Assembly (NCBI GenBank): GCA_036346355.1
Contig: CM070569.1
Span: forward strand, 60,350,561-60,414,560
Direction of reading: 5' to 3'
DNA from: Rhipidocladum racemiflorum
Lineage: Eukaryota; Streptophyta; Magnoliopsida; Poales; Poaceae
DNA length: 64,000 nt
A program made the position numbers and the translations under genes. The notes beneath the pieces were generated by a model. That model saw only the letters and a list, made by a program, of their open reading frames with translations. It had not been told where the DNA came from and did no database searches. Within the stretch, counting starts at the first letter, position 1; the number at the start of each line of letters is the position of its first letter. Of this stretch, positions 20,524 through 32,279 are shown in pieces.

Positions 20524-21758
20524 AAGGTGAAAGTCTTTCACAAGCGTTCAGATGAGCTTGAAGTCGGAGTTGAGCTTGATTCTCCAGCTGATATACTGGT
20601 AGGCTTTTTTTTAGCTTAACTGGCATTCTTGTTCTACTATAGGATCTGCTCAGATACTAATTATATTTAACATCAATCAAATGGTGTAGTATAATTACGC
20701 AGATACTATAGTTTCATTCTCGTTGTTGTGCTTCTTCAACTGTCCCCTTAGAGCATCTCCAGCAGAGCTCCTAAACCAGCTCCTAAACCTTAAAATAGGG
20801 AGTGTAGTAAAAAAAACAGATCCAGCAGGGTCCCAACTCAAGCCCCTAAAATAGGAGGCCCCTAAATTTGCCTCCTCAGCCCCAATTCCCACCCCTAAAT
20901 TTGCCTCCTCAACCCCAATTCCCACGGACGCGAGCACAACCCCTATTCGGGCGGTTTCCTCGCGCGCGCACCTTGGGATCGCCCGCCATGTTCCAATTCA
21001 CAGCGCTTCGTAGTTTGACTCATTGTTCGGAGTTTCTATTTATCTATTTATCATGTTTTGAAAATTTTAAATTTAAATTTGAAATATCATGTTTTTAAAT
21101 TGTAAATGTTAATATGCTCATGTTTTATGTATTACAAATATTTTTGATTGAATTTTAGTGGTGTCAAATGAAGATTACAAATAGCGGATATGTCAAAATA
21201 GAAGAAAAAGTAAAATAGGGGCTGAGATTTAGGGGCTGTTGCTGGACTTGTGCTCTAAAAATAGGGTCCCAAAAAATAGGGGGAGTCCCTAAATCCAAAA
21301 TAGGGACTCTGTTTTAGGGGCCCTTGCTGGAGATGCTCTTATATGCTAAATTCGAAATTACCAGCCATTCACATTTGGTTATTTCAATTGACAGACCTCA
21401 CTTAGAAACAACGTAGTAGGCACTCTGTGTATTGGGCAACTGTTATGTATTGATTGTTTTATAATTTGTTCATTAGTTTATTTTGGTTATTTGAGCTGCC
21501 AATGTAATGGTGTATTGTAATACACTTTTGTGATGTTTCCAGTTGGCCTCTGGCATATCTTGGGAAATTCATTCCTGTGCCTGTAAGACCGCTCCAGGGC
21601 TATTTCAAGCCTAATGCTTGTTGGAGATCAACACGCCGAGGTGAGTCTCCACTCCATAGTACTAGCCGCTGATTTTTGTTTTCTTTTATCCAACAAGCTT
21701 ACCATGCATTCTCCCGTAAGGCCGTAACGCAGACGAAGAAGAGGGCGGGAAGAGCTAA
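20524..21758 (+). pseudogene. Possible 3' exons of an unrecognised gene
   Basis: Exon-like stretches. Exon A (to 20598) reads KVKVFHKRSDELEVGVELDS then PADIL and ends ACTG|gtaggc. Exon B (21543-21640) follows tttccag and reads PLAYLGKFIPVPVRPLQGYF then KPNACWRSTRR, ending at |gtgagt. Exon C (21733-21758) follows cgcag and reads DEEEGGKS then a stop. B and C share a consistent phase, but A does not join B in phase without a missing exon. The PIF-like element at 20751 lies in the gap. No upstream exons are found, so this may be the end of a real gene, a gene fragment or chance. I do not recognise the family. Confidence 0.4.
20751..21338. mobile_element. PIF/Harbinger-like element, 588 bp, TTA duplication
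   Basis: The left end GAGCATCTCCAGCAGAGCTC and right end (reverse complement) GAGCATCTCCAGCAAGGGCC are inverted repeats. TTA lies on both sides (20748-20750, 21339-21341). Subterminal repeats of CCTAAATTTGCCTCCTCA occur twice near 20860-20920. No transposase. A related but larger copy is on the other orientation at 32280-33154. The short ORFs here are from the element. Confidence 0.9.
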
Positions 21759-22089
21759 GATGTGCAGCTTCAGATAAGCTCTGAATTATTTCTGCTGGAG
21801 ATGCGGTGCAGGACTGCAGAAATCAACCCCTGTACTGGAAGCTTTGCATACAGCGACGGGTCAAGTGCAAATGTGCAACCCTTGCTGCTGATTATGGGCT
21901 TCCCTTGATGGGTTTTAATATAAACCACAATTCTAAGTTGGGAGGAAAAATCTCTAACCTTGTTATTAAAATGATTGTAAATTTGTAAATGTTTATTAAC
22001 TACGAGACGGTCACATTTTTTGGTTGCAAATAAAATAACTTTGATTTACCTAGGTCATACGTTGTAGGCTTACATTACAGCCAACGGTG
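21759..22089. other. Intergenic, possible 3' UTR
   Basis: Noncoding stretch with two TTATTAAAATG/GTTTATTAAC runs. It could be the 3' UTR of the exons above. No gene is seen. Confidence 0.3.
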
Positions 22090-23450
22090 GCTTGGGTTGT
22101 TCTCTTGTGTTTGTTGGATTGGATAAATGGAGCAAGCAATAATGAAAGATCAGAGGGTGCAGTTGAAACTACAAAGCCTCTGACTGTATTCTTGTGGTTG
22201 CACTAGCCTTGTCCACCTCCATGCGATTTCGGCCTTCACATGGGGTACCTATCTATTATGATATGGATATAATATCTGTCCCTGTATGGAAGGATTATTC
22301 ATTGGTGTGCGAATTTGAATTAATCTTCAGAAATTTTCCCTCTATATTATGTATTGTTTTGTACAGAAAAATCAATTTAATAAAGAGAGGTTTTCCTTTT
22401 ACATTGTGTGTGCTCCTACTTTTCTTGTGCTTGCATTGGTGTATTGTCGATTGACGTGGGCGAATGACTACTTTTCACAATACGTTATTAGCACGATCGT
22501 TTTATGCATGGTTAATCGGGATCATCTACATAACATCGATCTACATCGCATCGACACTTTGATCGTGGTTAGTCGTTGATCGTCGCTGTTGCAAAAACAA
22601 AAAAAATACCTTACTGCTTGTATATTAAAAAAACAACCGAAGACCGAAGCCTTGGTCACGTCGTCATTGCAGCCGTCCGGCCTAAAGTCGATGTCGCTGC
22701 GGCTCGCCGAAGTTGCTTCGGCTTGGCCACCCGTGCCTGCCACGCCGAGCCCTCGCCCGCTGCAGACGCCACCATGGCGCCCAATGCACATCGCTTCGGC
22801 CTCTGCGCTTGTCCAGCCACCCTGGCTTTCGGCCCACAGCCGCTGTTGTGCTCGACCTCTCGTCGACTGCGGCCGCCCTCGGCGTCCTCTGCATGCGACC
22901 GGTCGCCACCACCGCCTTGGCAGCGGTCCCAGCCGCACTGCGTGCGTCGCGGCTCTGCCGGCCGCATGGGCATTGCGGCCCCGCCCGCTGCTCCCGCCCA
23001 CGCTGGACTGCCGATCGCCTGGGCGCTGCGGCCCCACCTATCGCTCTCGCCCTGCCGAGCTTGCCATCGAGCCCCCTCCAGCATCATCTGGCTGTGAATG
23101 GGGCTGTCGATTCCTCCCTGCTGCTTTGTGCTCAGAATCCATGTCTTACCCTACCAAGCTCCACCTTCTCTCCGTTTCTTCTTTTTACACCTTGTGTTTT
23201 GTTGGGCTACTGTTGCACCAGACCTTTGGATTGTTGCAATGGGTATGTATTTTTGTTGCGCCATAAACAAATTGTTGTTGCACAGAGGGGGCGATGTTTT
23301 TTTTGTTGCGAGTGAATGATTTGAAGGTGTGGGTCCATCAAGTGATTTGAAGGTGTGGATCCTTGATTCCTTGAATCAAGTGAACCATCGAAGAGAAGTA
23401 ATGGAGGTGGTGGTGATGCTATGTGCGTCGTTTGAAGACTAACTTTCTAG
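22090..23450 (+). mobile_element. Copia-like LTR and leader remnant
   Basis: An LTR-like stretch ends at CTTTTCACAA (22480) and is followed by TACGTTATTAGCACGATCGT, which resembles the primer-binding junction used by one grass copia family (ACGTTATCAGCACG). A very GC-rich leader follows (22650-23090), which gives long ORFs in most frames. None has a recognisable motif, so I do not call a gene. It then runs to the Helitron-like 3' end. Confidence 0.35.
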
Positions 23451-23641
23451 GTGTGCATAGATTTCTTCCGCTGTTTAGTGTCTTTTAGCGTTTCTAGACA
23501 CTGTTTAGGGGTACTTACCATCAACGATCCTTCAGAGATCAGCGAACAAGCGATCTGGAAGTAGCGATTGGAAAAATTGGTAATCTCGTTTCTTTTTTTT
23601 TTTAAATATTGCCGTAGCGTTAGCACGGGCAGTATACTAGT
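23450..23641 (+). mobile_element. Helitron 3' terminus
   Basis: ATATTGCCGTAGCGTTAGCA then CGGGCAGTATACTAGT: a short GC hairpin about 10 bp before the CTAGT end (23637-23641), next to AT sequence. This is the 3' end form of grass Helitrons. The 5' TC end was not identified, so the length is unknown and may include the preceding leader. Confidence 0.6.
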
Positions 23642-24131
23642 ATATATAGATGTACATGAGGGTATAAAGGAAAAGCCTATATTAGACAATATCTATACAA
23701 GAAATAACAGGATACTGTCTAACAGATAACACACGCAGTTCGCGCAGTTCGATTGGCAGGGGAACGATTGTTGTTTAACCGTGAGTGGCCTGCAGAATAC
23801 TAATTGGCAACGGCGACGGCGACGTTGGGTCCCGGCGAGGTCGGTGGGTTCGCATGTACATGGCATGATCGGAAGATTCATGTGGTTGGCTTCCATGGTA
23901 GAGCTTCGATCGAATGTGTCGGTGCTTACATGTACACATAAATACGAACAAGACGGATACCGGCCACCGAGCGACGGGACGCCCGGCGCAAGTGACCGGC
24001 TAACCGACGCAGGCCCCCGTGCACGCAGTTTTATCGCGCGAGCGGTGTCGAACCATGCGGGGCTGCGTACTGCAATTGGAAGACTTAAAACGTACGGATT
24101 GCACCAGACGACGCCATCCCTCGATGTAATT
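23642..24131. other. Intergenic, no gene seen
   Basis: GC-moderate sequence without a supported ORF. A plus-strand ORF (23781-24257) overlaps the end of the polyphenol oxidase pseudogene on the other strand and shows no family motif. Confidence 0.4.
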
Positions 24132-24850
24132 TCACGCCACCATGTACACTATTCTCAGTCCTCCAAACCTAACCTTCACTCGTCTCGGCGAGAGATCAAT
24201 CGTCACGATCACGCTTCCCATGATCCCGTCTCCCTCGGCGTCGAGGTCTTCCAATAGATCGTTCAATGCCACCCTCAGACAGTGCCATACATAAGAAGGG
24301 GGCGCGAAAAGAGGCCAGCGCACCGGTTTCGATCGATCGTCGCACGTGCCTCTAGTACCCTTTTAATCCTGTATCTTTTTTCGGGTAGTCTTTAAGACGC
24401 TGCATTGATCATTAGCCATAAACCCAAGAAAATATAGTAACAATGAACTGTACAATCTATTTTTCTCCTGCGTACACCAGTGCCCTCAGCGGCCGGGAAT
24501 TGAGCCACGGCCGGCCGACGCTGTCGCAAGTGTACCGAAGCTTCTCGCTGTCGATCAGCATGCCGCGGACGGTGACGCGCACGAGGGGGGGCATCCTCGT
24601 CGTAGAAGAGGAAGCTGGGGTTGAGCCAGTCGGGGTCCGTTAAGTCGACCTAGCGCCGGTTTCCGCTGCCAGCGGTGAGGTCGCGCCAGGCATTTCCACT
24701 GTTTCCACAGGCGGTCGATGTTGGCGTGGTGAGGGTCGCGGCCGGCGACGTACAAGGCTAGAAACCATCCATATTCTCCAGGTCGGGGTGCCATATGTCG
24801 CCGGTCGCCGGTCTATACAACAGGGAGCTGCCGGACACAGCAATGCTGCA
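24132..24850 (-). pseudogene. Polyphenol oxidase (tyrosinase) pseudogene fragment
   Basis: Minus-strand frames spell parts of plastid-type plant polyphenol oxidase in order. First is TGDIWHPDLENMDGF, the segment before copper site B. Then comes GRDPHHANIDRLWKQWK, the CuB His-His-x-x-x-Asp motif lacking the usual residues between DP and HH. Next is DLTDPDWLNPSFLFYDEDA, then VRVTVRGMLIDSEKLRYTCD (PPO1_DWL-type region). Last is LRVALNDLLEDLDAEGDG...RFGGLRIVYMVA (C-terminal KFDV-type end, stop near 24132). Frames change between these parts, there is a stop before DLTD, and the N-terminal transit peptide and CuA region are absent. It cannot encode active enzyme. Confidence 0.9.
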
Positions 24851-25931
24851 CAGTGCAGACCTAGAACAGATGGCATGCGTGTATATCATGTGCGTACAAC
24901 AGAACTGATGCATCTTACGCTCTGACTTTACACAAGGTAAAACAACCGTGCTTCCGTGTTTCCGAATGTACCAACCGCCTAGCACGGTGGCACCAAACTC
25001 AACCAAGTTATTCACACTGAAGTTCAATTGCTGCCGCAGAGGGCACTTGGTTCAAACCAGACTCGCTTTACCCCCATGTTGTCCAGACTCAGGCCTCGAC
25101 TCAAACACCCCGTTACTTGCTCATCGATGTAGTTTTACTAATACATTATGATGGAACAGCAATAAGCATGCAATACACAGTCATGCCAGTATGCCACTCC
25201 CCCCCACTCATGACAAAATTGGTAACCATAGTGTTTATGCAGCCTCGGAATATCTTGTCGCATGCCTCGAATCAGATAGCATCAAGCTTTCAACCATTTA
25301 AAAAATCAGCTTCCAATACAACAACGCACATACATTTTTGTAAATCTAAATTTAGGATCTGTTTAGTTCAATGGCAAAGATGGATGAAATAGAGTCATCC
25401 AGTCTGACGAGGATAAAATCGTCCAAACTCATGTATGGTTCGAGGGATAAAGTTGAATGGTATGAGCCAATTCTTTGTTTATTTAAAAGGATAAAGTTGA
25501 ATGAGAGAAAAGCTAGATGATGAATGGGGTAAGAATTCAAATTTAGTTAGTGAGATGAAAGTTGGATGGTGGATGAGATGAAATTTAGATGGTATGAGAG
25601 ATGGATAGGATGAGCCAATTTTTTATTTGATTAGAGGGATAAAATTACATAGGACCATTCCATCCACCTTAAGGCCTTGAACCAAAAGCACTTAAGAGAA
25701 GGAAGGTTGAGCCCTACAGCTATGTATCTCACACACAGACGCATCAAGTGCAGAGTTTTACTGTACATTTGCGCAACCATGGTCTTCCTTATTCAAGGAA
25801 GTTGGTTCACCTAGCTGTAGCAAGCTATATATTTCAAAAAAAAAAACATTGCATACCACCGTGATATGTACAGCTAAAATAAAGACTAACGGCAGCAGAA
25901 TCGAATCACATGGCGTATGGTTAATAACTGC
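24851..25931. other. Intergenic and 3' flank of the NlpC/P60-like gene
   Basis: No ORF is supported. The section at about 25360-25680 has repeated phrases (AGATGGATGAAAT, GATAAAGTTGAATG, ATGAGATGAAA) and a GGCCTTGAACC right end, which suggests a decayed MITE with no clear terminal repeats. Sequence adjacent to 25931 is probably the 3' UTR of the next gene. Confidence 0.4.
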
Positions 25932-28900
25932 TCAGCAGTTCTGTGACCTGAGGTAATCCGGAGGCAGAGATGGGCATCTCTCATTCATGTGAGGGTAAGG
26001 TTGCATGGTGTTGTATCCGGGCAGCTCCATCCGATACCTGCCCTTGATTTGGCAAAAGGGAAGTTTAACACTGTCATCTTTGTTGCACCACTCTGGAAGT
26101 CGTGTTGTGTTGCCCTCGTAAAAGTTGAGGGTATAAGCATCTTTTATCTGCGTGGAATTTACAGGTCACATATTTCATACCAGAAGCAGATATAAGCAAT
26201 GTTCAAAATAAAAGATCATAAAACAATCCTAGTTATTTGTCTGTCAGAATGGACAACACGGCCTACTACCGATCAGCCTTCCACTATGAGTTAGTTACTG
26301 ACAAAATAAATTAGCAAAGCTATGTCCTATGGGACCAGTTGTCCTAACATCACCACCTATAAACTCATAAAGGCCTGAATTTAAGCAAAAGAATTCAGGA
26401 GTACTTACCGTGAATTCAGTAACTTCTACAGAGCCGGAAATTGGGTCGAAGAGTCCAGCCTCCTTGTACATCATAAGGACGTAGGCCACACAAGATGCTG
26501 ACTGACCATCATTATAGAACCAATTATCTTGCTCAGGAACTGTTAGCAACTTGTCAAATGTTATCCCCCGTTTCTCCGATTCAACTATGATTTCAGGTAG
26601 ATCAAGACCCTGAAAGAAAAGGCTCCATTATAAGACTATCCAGGAGAATGCATAACATCAAGCACACGAATTAAAGGTCAAAAGGACCTAAATGGTGAAA
26701 CCAGTACAGATCTCTCAAAAAGATATTGAGTAAGCACCATCAGCTGTTCGGATTGAATAGGCAACAACAAAACCAGTTTACAAGTTGCAATATCTCTAGA
26801 TGCTGGTGCTACTGTCACAGAATACATCTCTTAAGTGACAGAACCATTTAGTGCACAGTATTTTCACCTATACCCCTCTTGTTCAAAGTTCAAACAATAG
26901 GGTACAATTGCACAGTTGACTAACTGAGAAACTCCAGTACAAACAAAGCTCCAAAAAATAAGTGAAGGCAACTCGATCTGGCAATCTGCATTCATTTTTC
27001 AGCAGGGTTCCATTTCAGAACCCAGCTAGAACCCACCCTGCTAGACTGGGTTCCTCCGCCTTTCAATAGGGGCAAAATTGGATATATGCCCACCTAAAAC
27101 ATGTCACTTTGAGATATGCCACCCAGTTTCATGAAATTGGATATATGCCACTCCAGTTTCTAGTTCATTTGATATATGCCATTCTCTCTAGTTTCCCACT
27201 ATTTCACATTTCCCTCATCTGAATTTCCCATTTTGCCTGTGCCTTGAATGGATCAATCCAAACCACATGAGATGAGACAGACCACACCAGGATTAGCATA
27301 CCCTCTTGAGTCTTGAACCAGAGTACTAGTCTACCAGACCAAGCATTGCGCATATACTTCATACATTGCACAGTTTTATTGCAAAAAAAGTAAATTTCAT
27401 AAGGCCAATCAAGTTAACATGGTTATCTTTGCATTCACTCGTACAAACACCGCGTCCACAGTGATGAGTTTGTGGGCCGAGGCCGAGCGGTGTCATGACG
27501 AGGACCTAAGGGGCAGAGAGGCAAGCACAAAGCAAAGAGCTCGGGGGGGGGGGGGGGGGGGTTGGGGACTATGTGGTGACATCCGCGCTAGTAGTTTGAA
27601 GGCGGGGCAGTAGTGGCCACAGTGAGGAGCTGAGAGGCGGGCCAGCGGCTCCGATGAGTTCACAGCGGGGCGGCCGCGACCATGGCAAGGAGCTCGGTTG
27701 GTTTGGACATCTCAAATGGCATCTGGTTTGGTTCGATCCAATCAGAGAAAGGGCAAGGGCATTTCAGGAAATTTAATTGAACAAAAATGGGGAAAGAGGA
27801 GAAAAATAATGGGAAAGTAGAGAAAATCGTATATACCGAAGAAACAAGAAACTGGAGTGTCATATATCCAATTTCATGAAACTGGGTGGCATATCTCTAA
27901 GTGGCATGTTTTAGAGTAGCATATATCCAATTTTGCCTTCAATAGGACAGCAGTGGTGAATAATACCATGTCTTTCCTCTCTCTACAGCATCTGAATAAG
28001 GGTTCATATCAAATGCTACATTATCCAAGGTTACTACAGCGTCCATACTCCAGCTGGGTTGTGGTTATACCAGCTTTTATTACCACAAAATGGTAAAGGT
28101 TAGACGAATTGAACTACTAAAATATGGGGGCAGGTACAATTTAGACCCCAAAAAAAATTTCAGTGGGTGCTGATGAACAATCATCAAGCAACCAAACAGA
28201 TAAATAAAGAAATAAAACTAAAACAAATTACAGGTATTGGAAGTCAAAGACAAATTTAAACAAACCATAGTTCCAAGCCGTTTGTTAAGGGCTTCTTTCC
28301 ACATATTAGCAGCATAATCTGGTTGAAGCTTGCTCCACACAGTCATAACAGAGGCAACCTAGGTCAAAATAAGATTTAAGTTACTACAACTAGCAAATAA
28401 ATCCAGCAAAAGTGCATAGTCCAACCACATTGGCAATGCTAAACTGTAATAAAATTTGCTACTCTATTTTATATGCATTAAAATATTCATATCTAGAATT
28501 AGAGTAGTATTTGTTGTGAGGTAGAAAAATAAACTTTTGAATGTGTACCATATAATCTATACCCACCACCTAAACAATGAGGCTATGAAAACATAAGTCG
28601 ACAATATGTCAATATATATCACTTAATAAGATAACCCTTAGCAAAATGCTGTTGAAAACAGTACAAGTAGAAGCATACCACATGAGCATCTAATGGCGGT
28701 GGATAGTTATCGCTTATGGTATCAATCCAACTAAAAATCATATTGTGATACCCGTAAGGCTTCCCATCCATGCTTTTTGCATAATTCCAAGCTGCTGTCT
28801 CATTAAATTTTGCTCGCAAATCCGGACGCAAAGGAAGCAATGCAATCTGAGGATTTGAATCATCCTTTGTCACTTCAAAGTCCCACCATTCCTCCCATGG

Positions 28901-31900
28901 CAAGATAGCAATAATATCTTCTCCCTGCACAGCACTATTTGTTAGCGCAATTTGCGACACTGAAACTGATATACCACGTCAAGGAACATCCCACACTAAA
29001 TTTGATTCCCAAAGTATATAGCTTGTAATCCAAACAGAACAGAATATACATATTGTTGGCACTTGGCAGCAACACCCTCTTATTTTTGTTTTTTGTATTT
29101 TACATGTATTTGTTCATGGTACATTCAAAGGAAATATTATTGGATAAAAGAAATGATCAAAGGTCATTTGCACAGAACTATACCTATTGCCAGTGACAGT
29201 AACGAGAACATAATTTTCTGTTTAAACATGAAAAATGCTACTTAATGCATTTAAAGTAACAAACACCATTTACCTATAAGTGGTACTTAATCATGCCTAT
29301 TGCATAAATAGTTAAAATACTGGAGCTTTATTATTTCCTCAGTTCTTCTATGTTCATGGTCTTATACATTCATATTAAAATGAGTAAAAAATAACTAGAT
29401 GCAACTGTTAAGGAACGGTACCTGTTCATTTTCGTGACCAGATTCCCCAACCCAAAGCTTTCCTTCAGAATCTCTGAGGCAAACTGCAGTATGGCCTGCA
29501 TAAGCTCCAGTAACCCACTTCTCTAGGGTTTCAAAACCACCCCAGCGCCCACGAATTTTGGATAAAACCAAAAAATCTCCTGAGTGGATGTCATCAACAT
29601 TTAATTCCGAAACCCAAGGTTTTGGTCGTTCCTCAAATGCTGCGCCCATATGCTTCTTGAGGAATGCAAGATTTGCATTCTCACCCCATTCAGTATTTGT
29701 GAAGAGAGGGTAAACATCCCAAAGTGCTCTGAGTGTTCCAATTGTTCCCGATGGCATGAGGAAGATGGACACTCCATTATGTTTCACCTAAGGTAACAAA
29801 CAAGCAAATTTGAATCAATGATGACAAATGTCAGGCACAAACAAAACAAACAGCAGTGACTACTTACATATTCATACTCACTCTCGCTTTCCCATTCTTT
29901 GAAGTCAAGGGTGTGCTCTCGCCCCACAAAGTAGTAATCCCATGTAACACGGTACGGTGTTGCAAACACATAAAGATCTATGCAAGTCCAGCTATGTGGT
30001 TTGCTTGTCTACACAAACAAAAAGGTCAATTTCAGGATCAGTAATAAGACAAGGAAGTTGTTTGCATGAAGGAGGGAAATGAGACACATTAGAGGGGAAC
30101 CAACTAGAAAGGCAGTATAAATTGTAATATTGGTAGTATTTAATTTTTTTCATCTAAAAATCGTAAACAATCAAGCGATTGACTTTTATTCTTCAATTAA
30201 AGACTGTATACTGAATTTAATATAAAAAAAAGACAATATAAACCACATGGGAGACAATCTCTGGTTGGTGAGATGCAAGCGCACACAAGGTATCATATGA
30301 TTCTATCCAAAGTCTCAAGATGCAAGTTGAATTCTCCATCCACCTTAATAAACCCAATTCATAAAAACACATGACACAAATAAGGCCTCAACAAGTGAAC
30401 ATCATAAGATAAGGAAGCCAGAAAAATCACAAATTTTGAACTTACAGAGTCCATATCTTAAGAATTCAAATTGTGGTCATTACATCAATAGGATCAGTCT
30501 TTGAGACTGTAGTTGCACGAAAAACATCTGACTTTTGAGCCAGAGGTCAGATGCAAAATGTATCGTGAAATTATCATGAAAAAGATTTTACTTATGGAAC
30601 GCTAGCTAGGGGGGCATATCCCAGCTCATCCATCGATCTATTCTACTATATGTATGTGTGCTAATTATAGACTCTCTAGAAGCTCCTACCTTAAACTTCC
30701 ATTTGGGCCTAAGGAATTACAAATCCAATTCATTCATAGCCGCTTAGATAAGAGTCCTTTCATTGCTAAGCATTTGAGTTTTTGTTCACAATTCCCCGCA
30801 TTATAATTATAGCTTTCCTATATAGATCATGAGGCGTGGCTAAGAGCCACAAATCATGATAGAAGGAGCAGTGCCTGTAGTTTGCATTGACTACTTAAGA
30901 AAACGTTTGATCCAATCCAGGGAAGGACTAGTTATGTCCCCTGCAATTATAAGCTAACAATAATCAAACGTTGATCACACACAGGGGCCACAATAAGAAA
31001 CCATGCTGAAATCAGCACCCCGACACGCGTAATCCACCTCCAGTTTTCTAATAATGAAAAAAATATGCCTTTGGCCAAACCTTCAGCTCAAAACTACAGT
31101 TTGTCAGTTTTACGTATGGGAAATCTTAAAATCATGTTCCGATTCTTCCTGCAAACATGGGACAACAAATTCAACCTACCAGGAACAGCTGCAAACAATT
31201 ACAATTTTGCTTCCGCACTCGATTCAATAAAAAAAAAAACAATTTCGGCATTATACTTAAACTATGAACTAGCACTGTTAACACAAATCATACAAAAACA
31301 TGTAGGATTTAAATGAACATATTTGACTCGGCCAAGTAGCCAACTGCCATTTACGTTGTACAAACAATTCAACATCTAATTTACACCAAGCAACACGATA
31401 AAAAAAATCAAACATTTCACTGAAATCAATACAATTCACGCGATAAGCTCTGAATTGTGGTCAGACCCCAGAGCTCAAAACTAACAAATCATAACTGGCC
31501 ATCTCCCCCATTACCTCATCACTACAAAAAGGCAGTTCTACCGCTCACTCGATCGAACCCAAAAGTAACAGAACCAACGGGAGGTGGGTCTCGCACCGGC
31601 GCCTCACCTCGAGATGGAGCGTGCCGCCTCCGAGGCCCCCGTCGGTCCCGTTGCGGAACTCCATCCACGCTCGGTTCTCGTAGAAGCAGGCGCCCTTCCA
31701 CTCGGCGGAGCGGGCGTCATCGTCGTCCCCCGGGGCGCGCGCAGCGCCGACGAAGGCCGGGAGGAGGTCAGCGGGGCCACGCAGCGCGAGGCGGCGGAGT
31801 AGCGGCTGGGCCACCGGCCATGGCAGGAGCGGGAGCAGGTCGCCCGGGAGGACGGGGGCCCGGAGCGGCGCCTCCAGGAGCCTCCGGAAGAGGCAGGGCG

Positions 31901-31979
31901 GGGCAGCGAAGAGGAAGGCGAGGAGGAGGAGGAGGAGGAGGAGAGGTGAGACGAGGAGCTTGAGCTTGGAGGCTCTCAT
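25932..31979 (-). CDS. Putative permuted NlpC/P60-type (YaeF/YiiX-like) protein, seven exons
   Basis: Minus-strand exons: 31608-31979, 29868-30008, 29422-29787, 28679-28924, 28266-28358, 26409-26609 and 25932-26147. All introns are GT..AG and phase 0. The product is 544 aa, with start ATG in GCCATGAGA. Residues 8-28 (LLVSPLLLLLLLLAFLFAAP) are a signal peptide or anchor. The body carries HSGDFLVLSKIRGRWGGF, then AGHTAVCLRDSEGKLWVGES (His270, Glu286) and later GQSASCVAYVLMMYKEAG (Cys446). His before Cys is the order seen in permuted papain-like amidases. Family assignment and catalysis are inferences: no active-site proof. Likely secreted or vesicular. The frame is intact. A Mutator-like element sits in intron 5 and a PIF-like element about 300 bp upstream. 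No clear TATA box. Confidence 0.8.
27071..27937. mobile_element. Mutator-like element (867 bp) in intron 5, 9-bp TSD
   Basis: Inverted repeats of roughly 110 bp start GGCAAAATTGGATATATGCC on the left and match the reverse complement of the right end (CATATATCCAATTTTGCC). The 9-bp target duplication TTCAATAGG is perfect (27062-27070 and 27938-27946). These are the signatures of a Mutator-like element. The interior has a G-run of about 19 (27543-27561) and a purine-rich stretch but no transposase and no host exon I recognise. It lies between exons 5 and 6 of the NlpC/P60-like gene and does not disrupt either splice site. Confidence 0.95.
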
Positions 31980-32279
31980 GGCGGGCGGGCGGGCTAGGGT
32001 TAGGTAGTTAGAGCTGACCGCTGGACTCCCTCGTTCCCCTTTCGCGGTTAGCGCGGACGCGGAGGAGGGATCAGAAGAGGAAATATTTGTAGTTCGGAAT
32101 GAGAGTTGAGACAATACAAATATTGATTGGTACAAGGGGTTTTTATTGTTAACATGGTAGTATTACTGTTTGTAATCAATCATAATCCACGTTGGCGAGA
32201 TCAGTCAAAAATGTTTTGGATATATTTTAGGCATATATGGCTTGCGACTCTTTACAGTAGTTGCCTAAGAGTTGCCTAA

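Noticed and set aside
22522..23315. Several ORFs of 140-225 codons on both strands near 22.6-23.3 kb
   Set aside because: All follow from a GC-rich low-stop leader of a copia-like element. None has a recognisable domain, and they overlap each other in all frames.
25360..25680. Possible MITE with GGATGAGATGAAA-type phrases
   Set aside because: No clean inverted ends or target duplication; listed only as intergenic.
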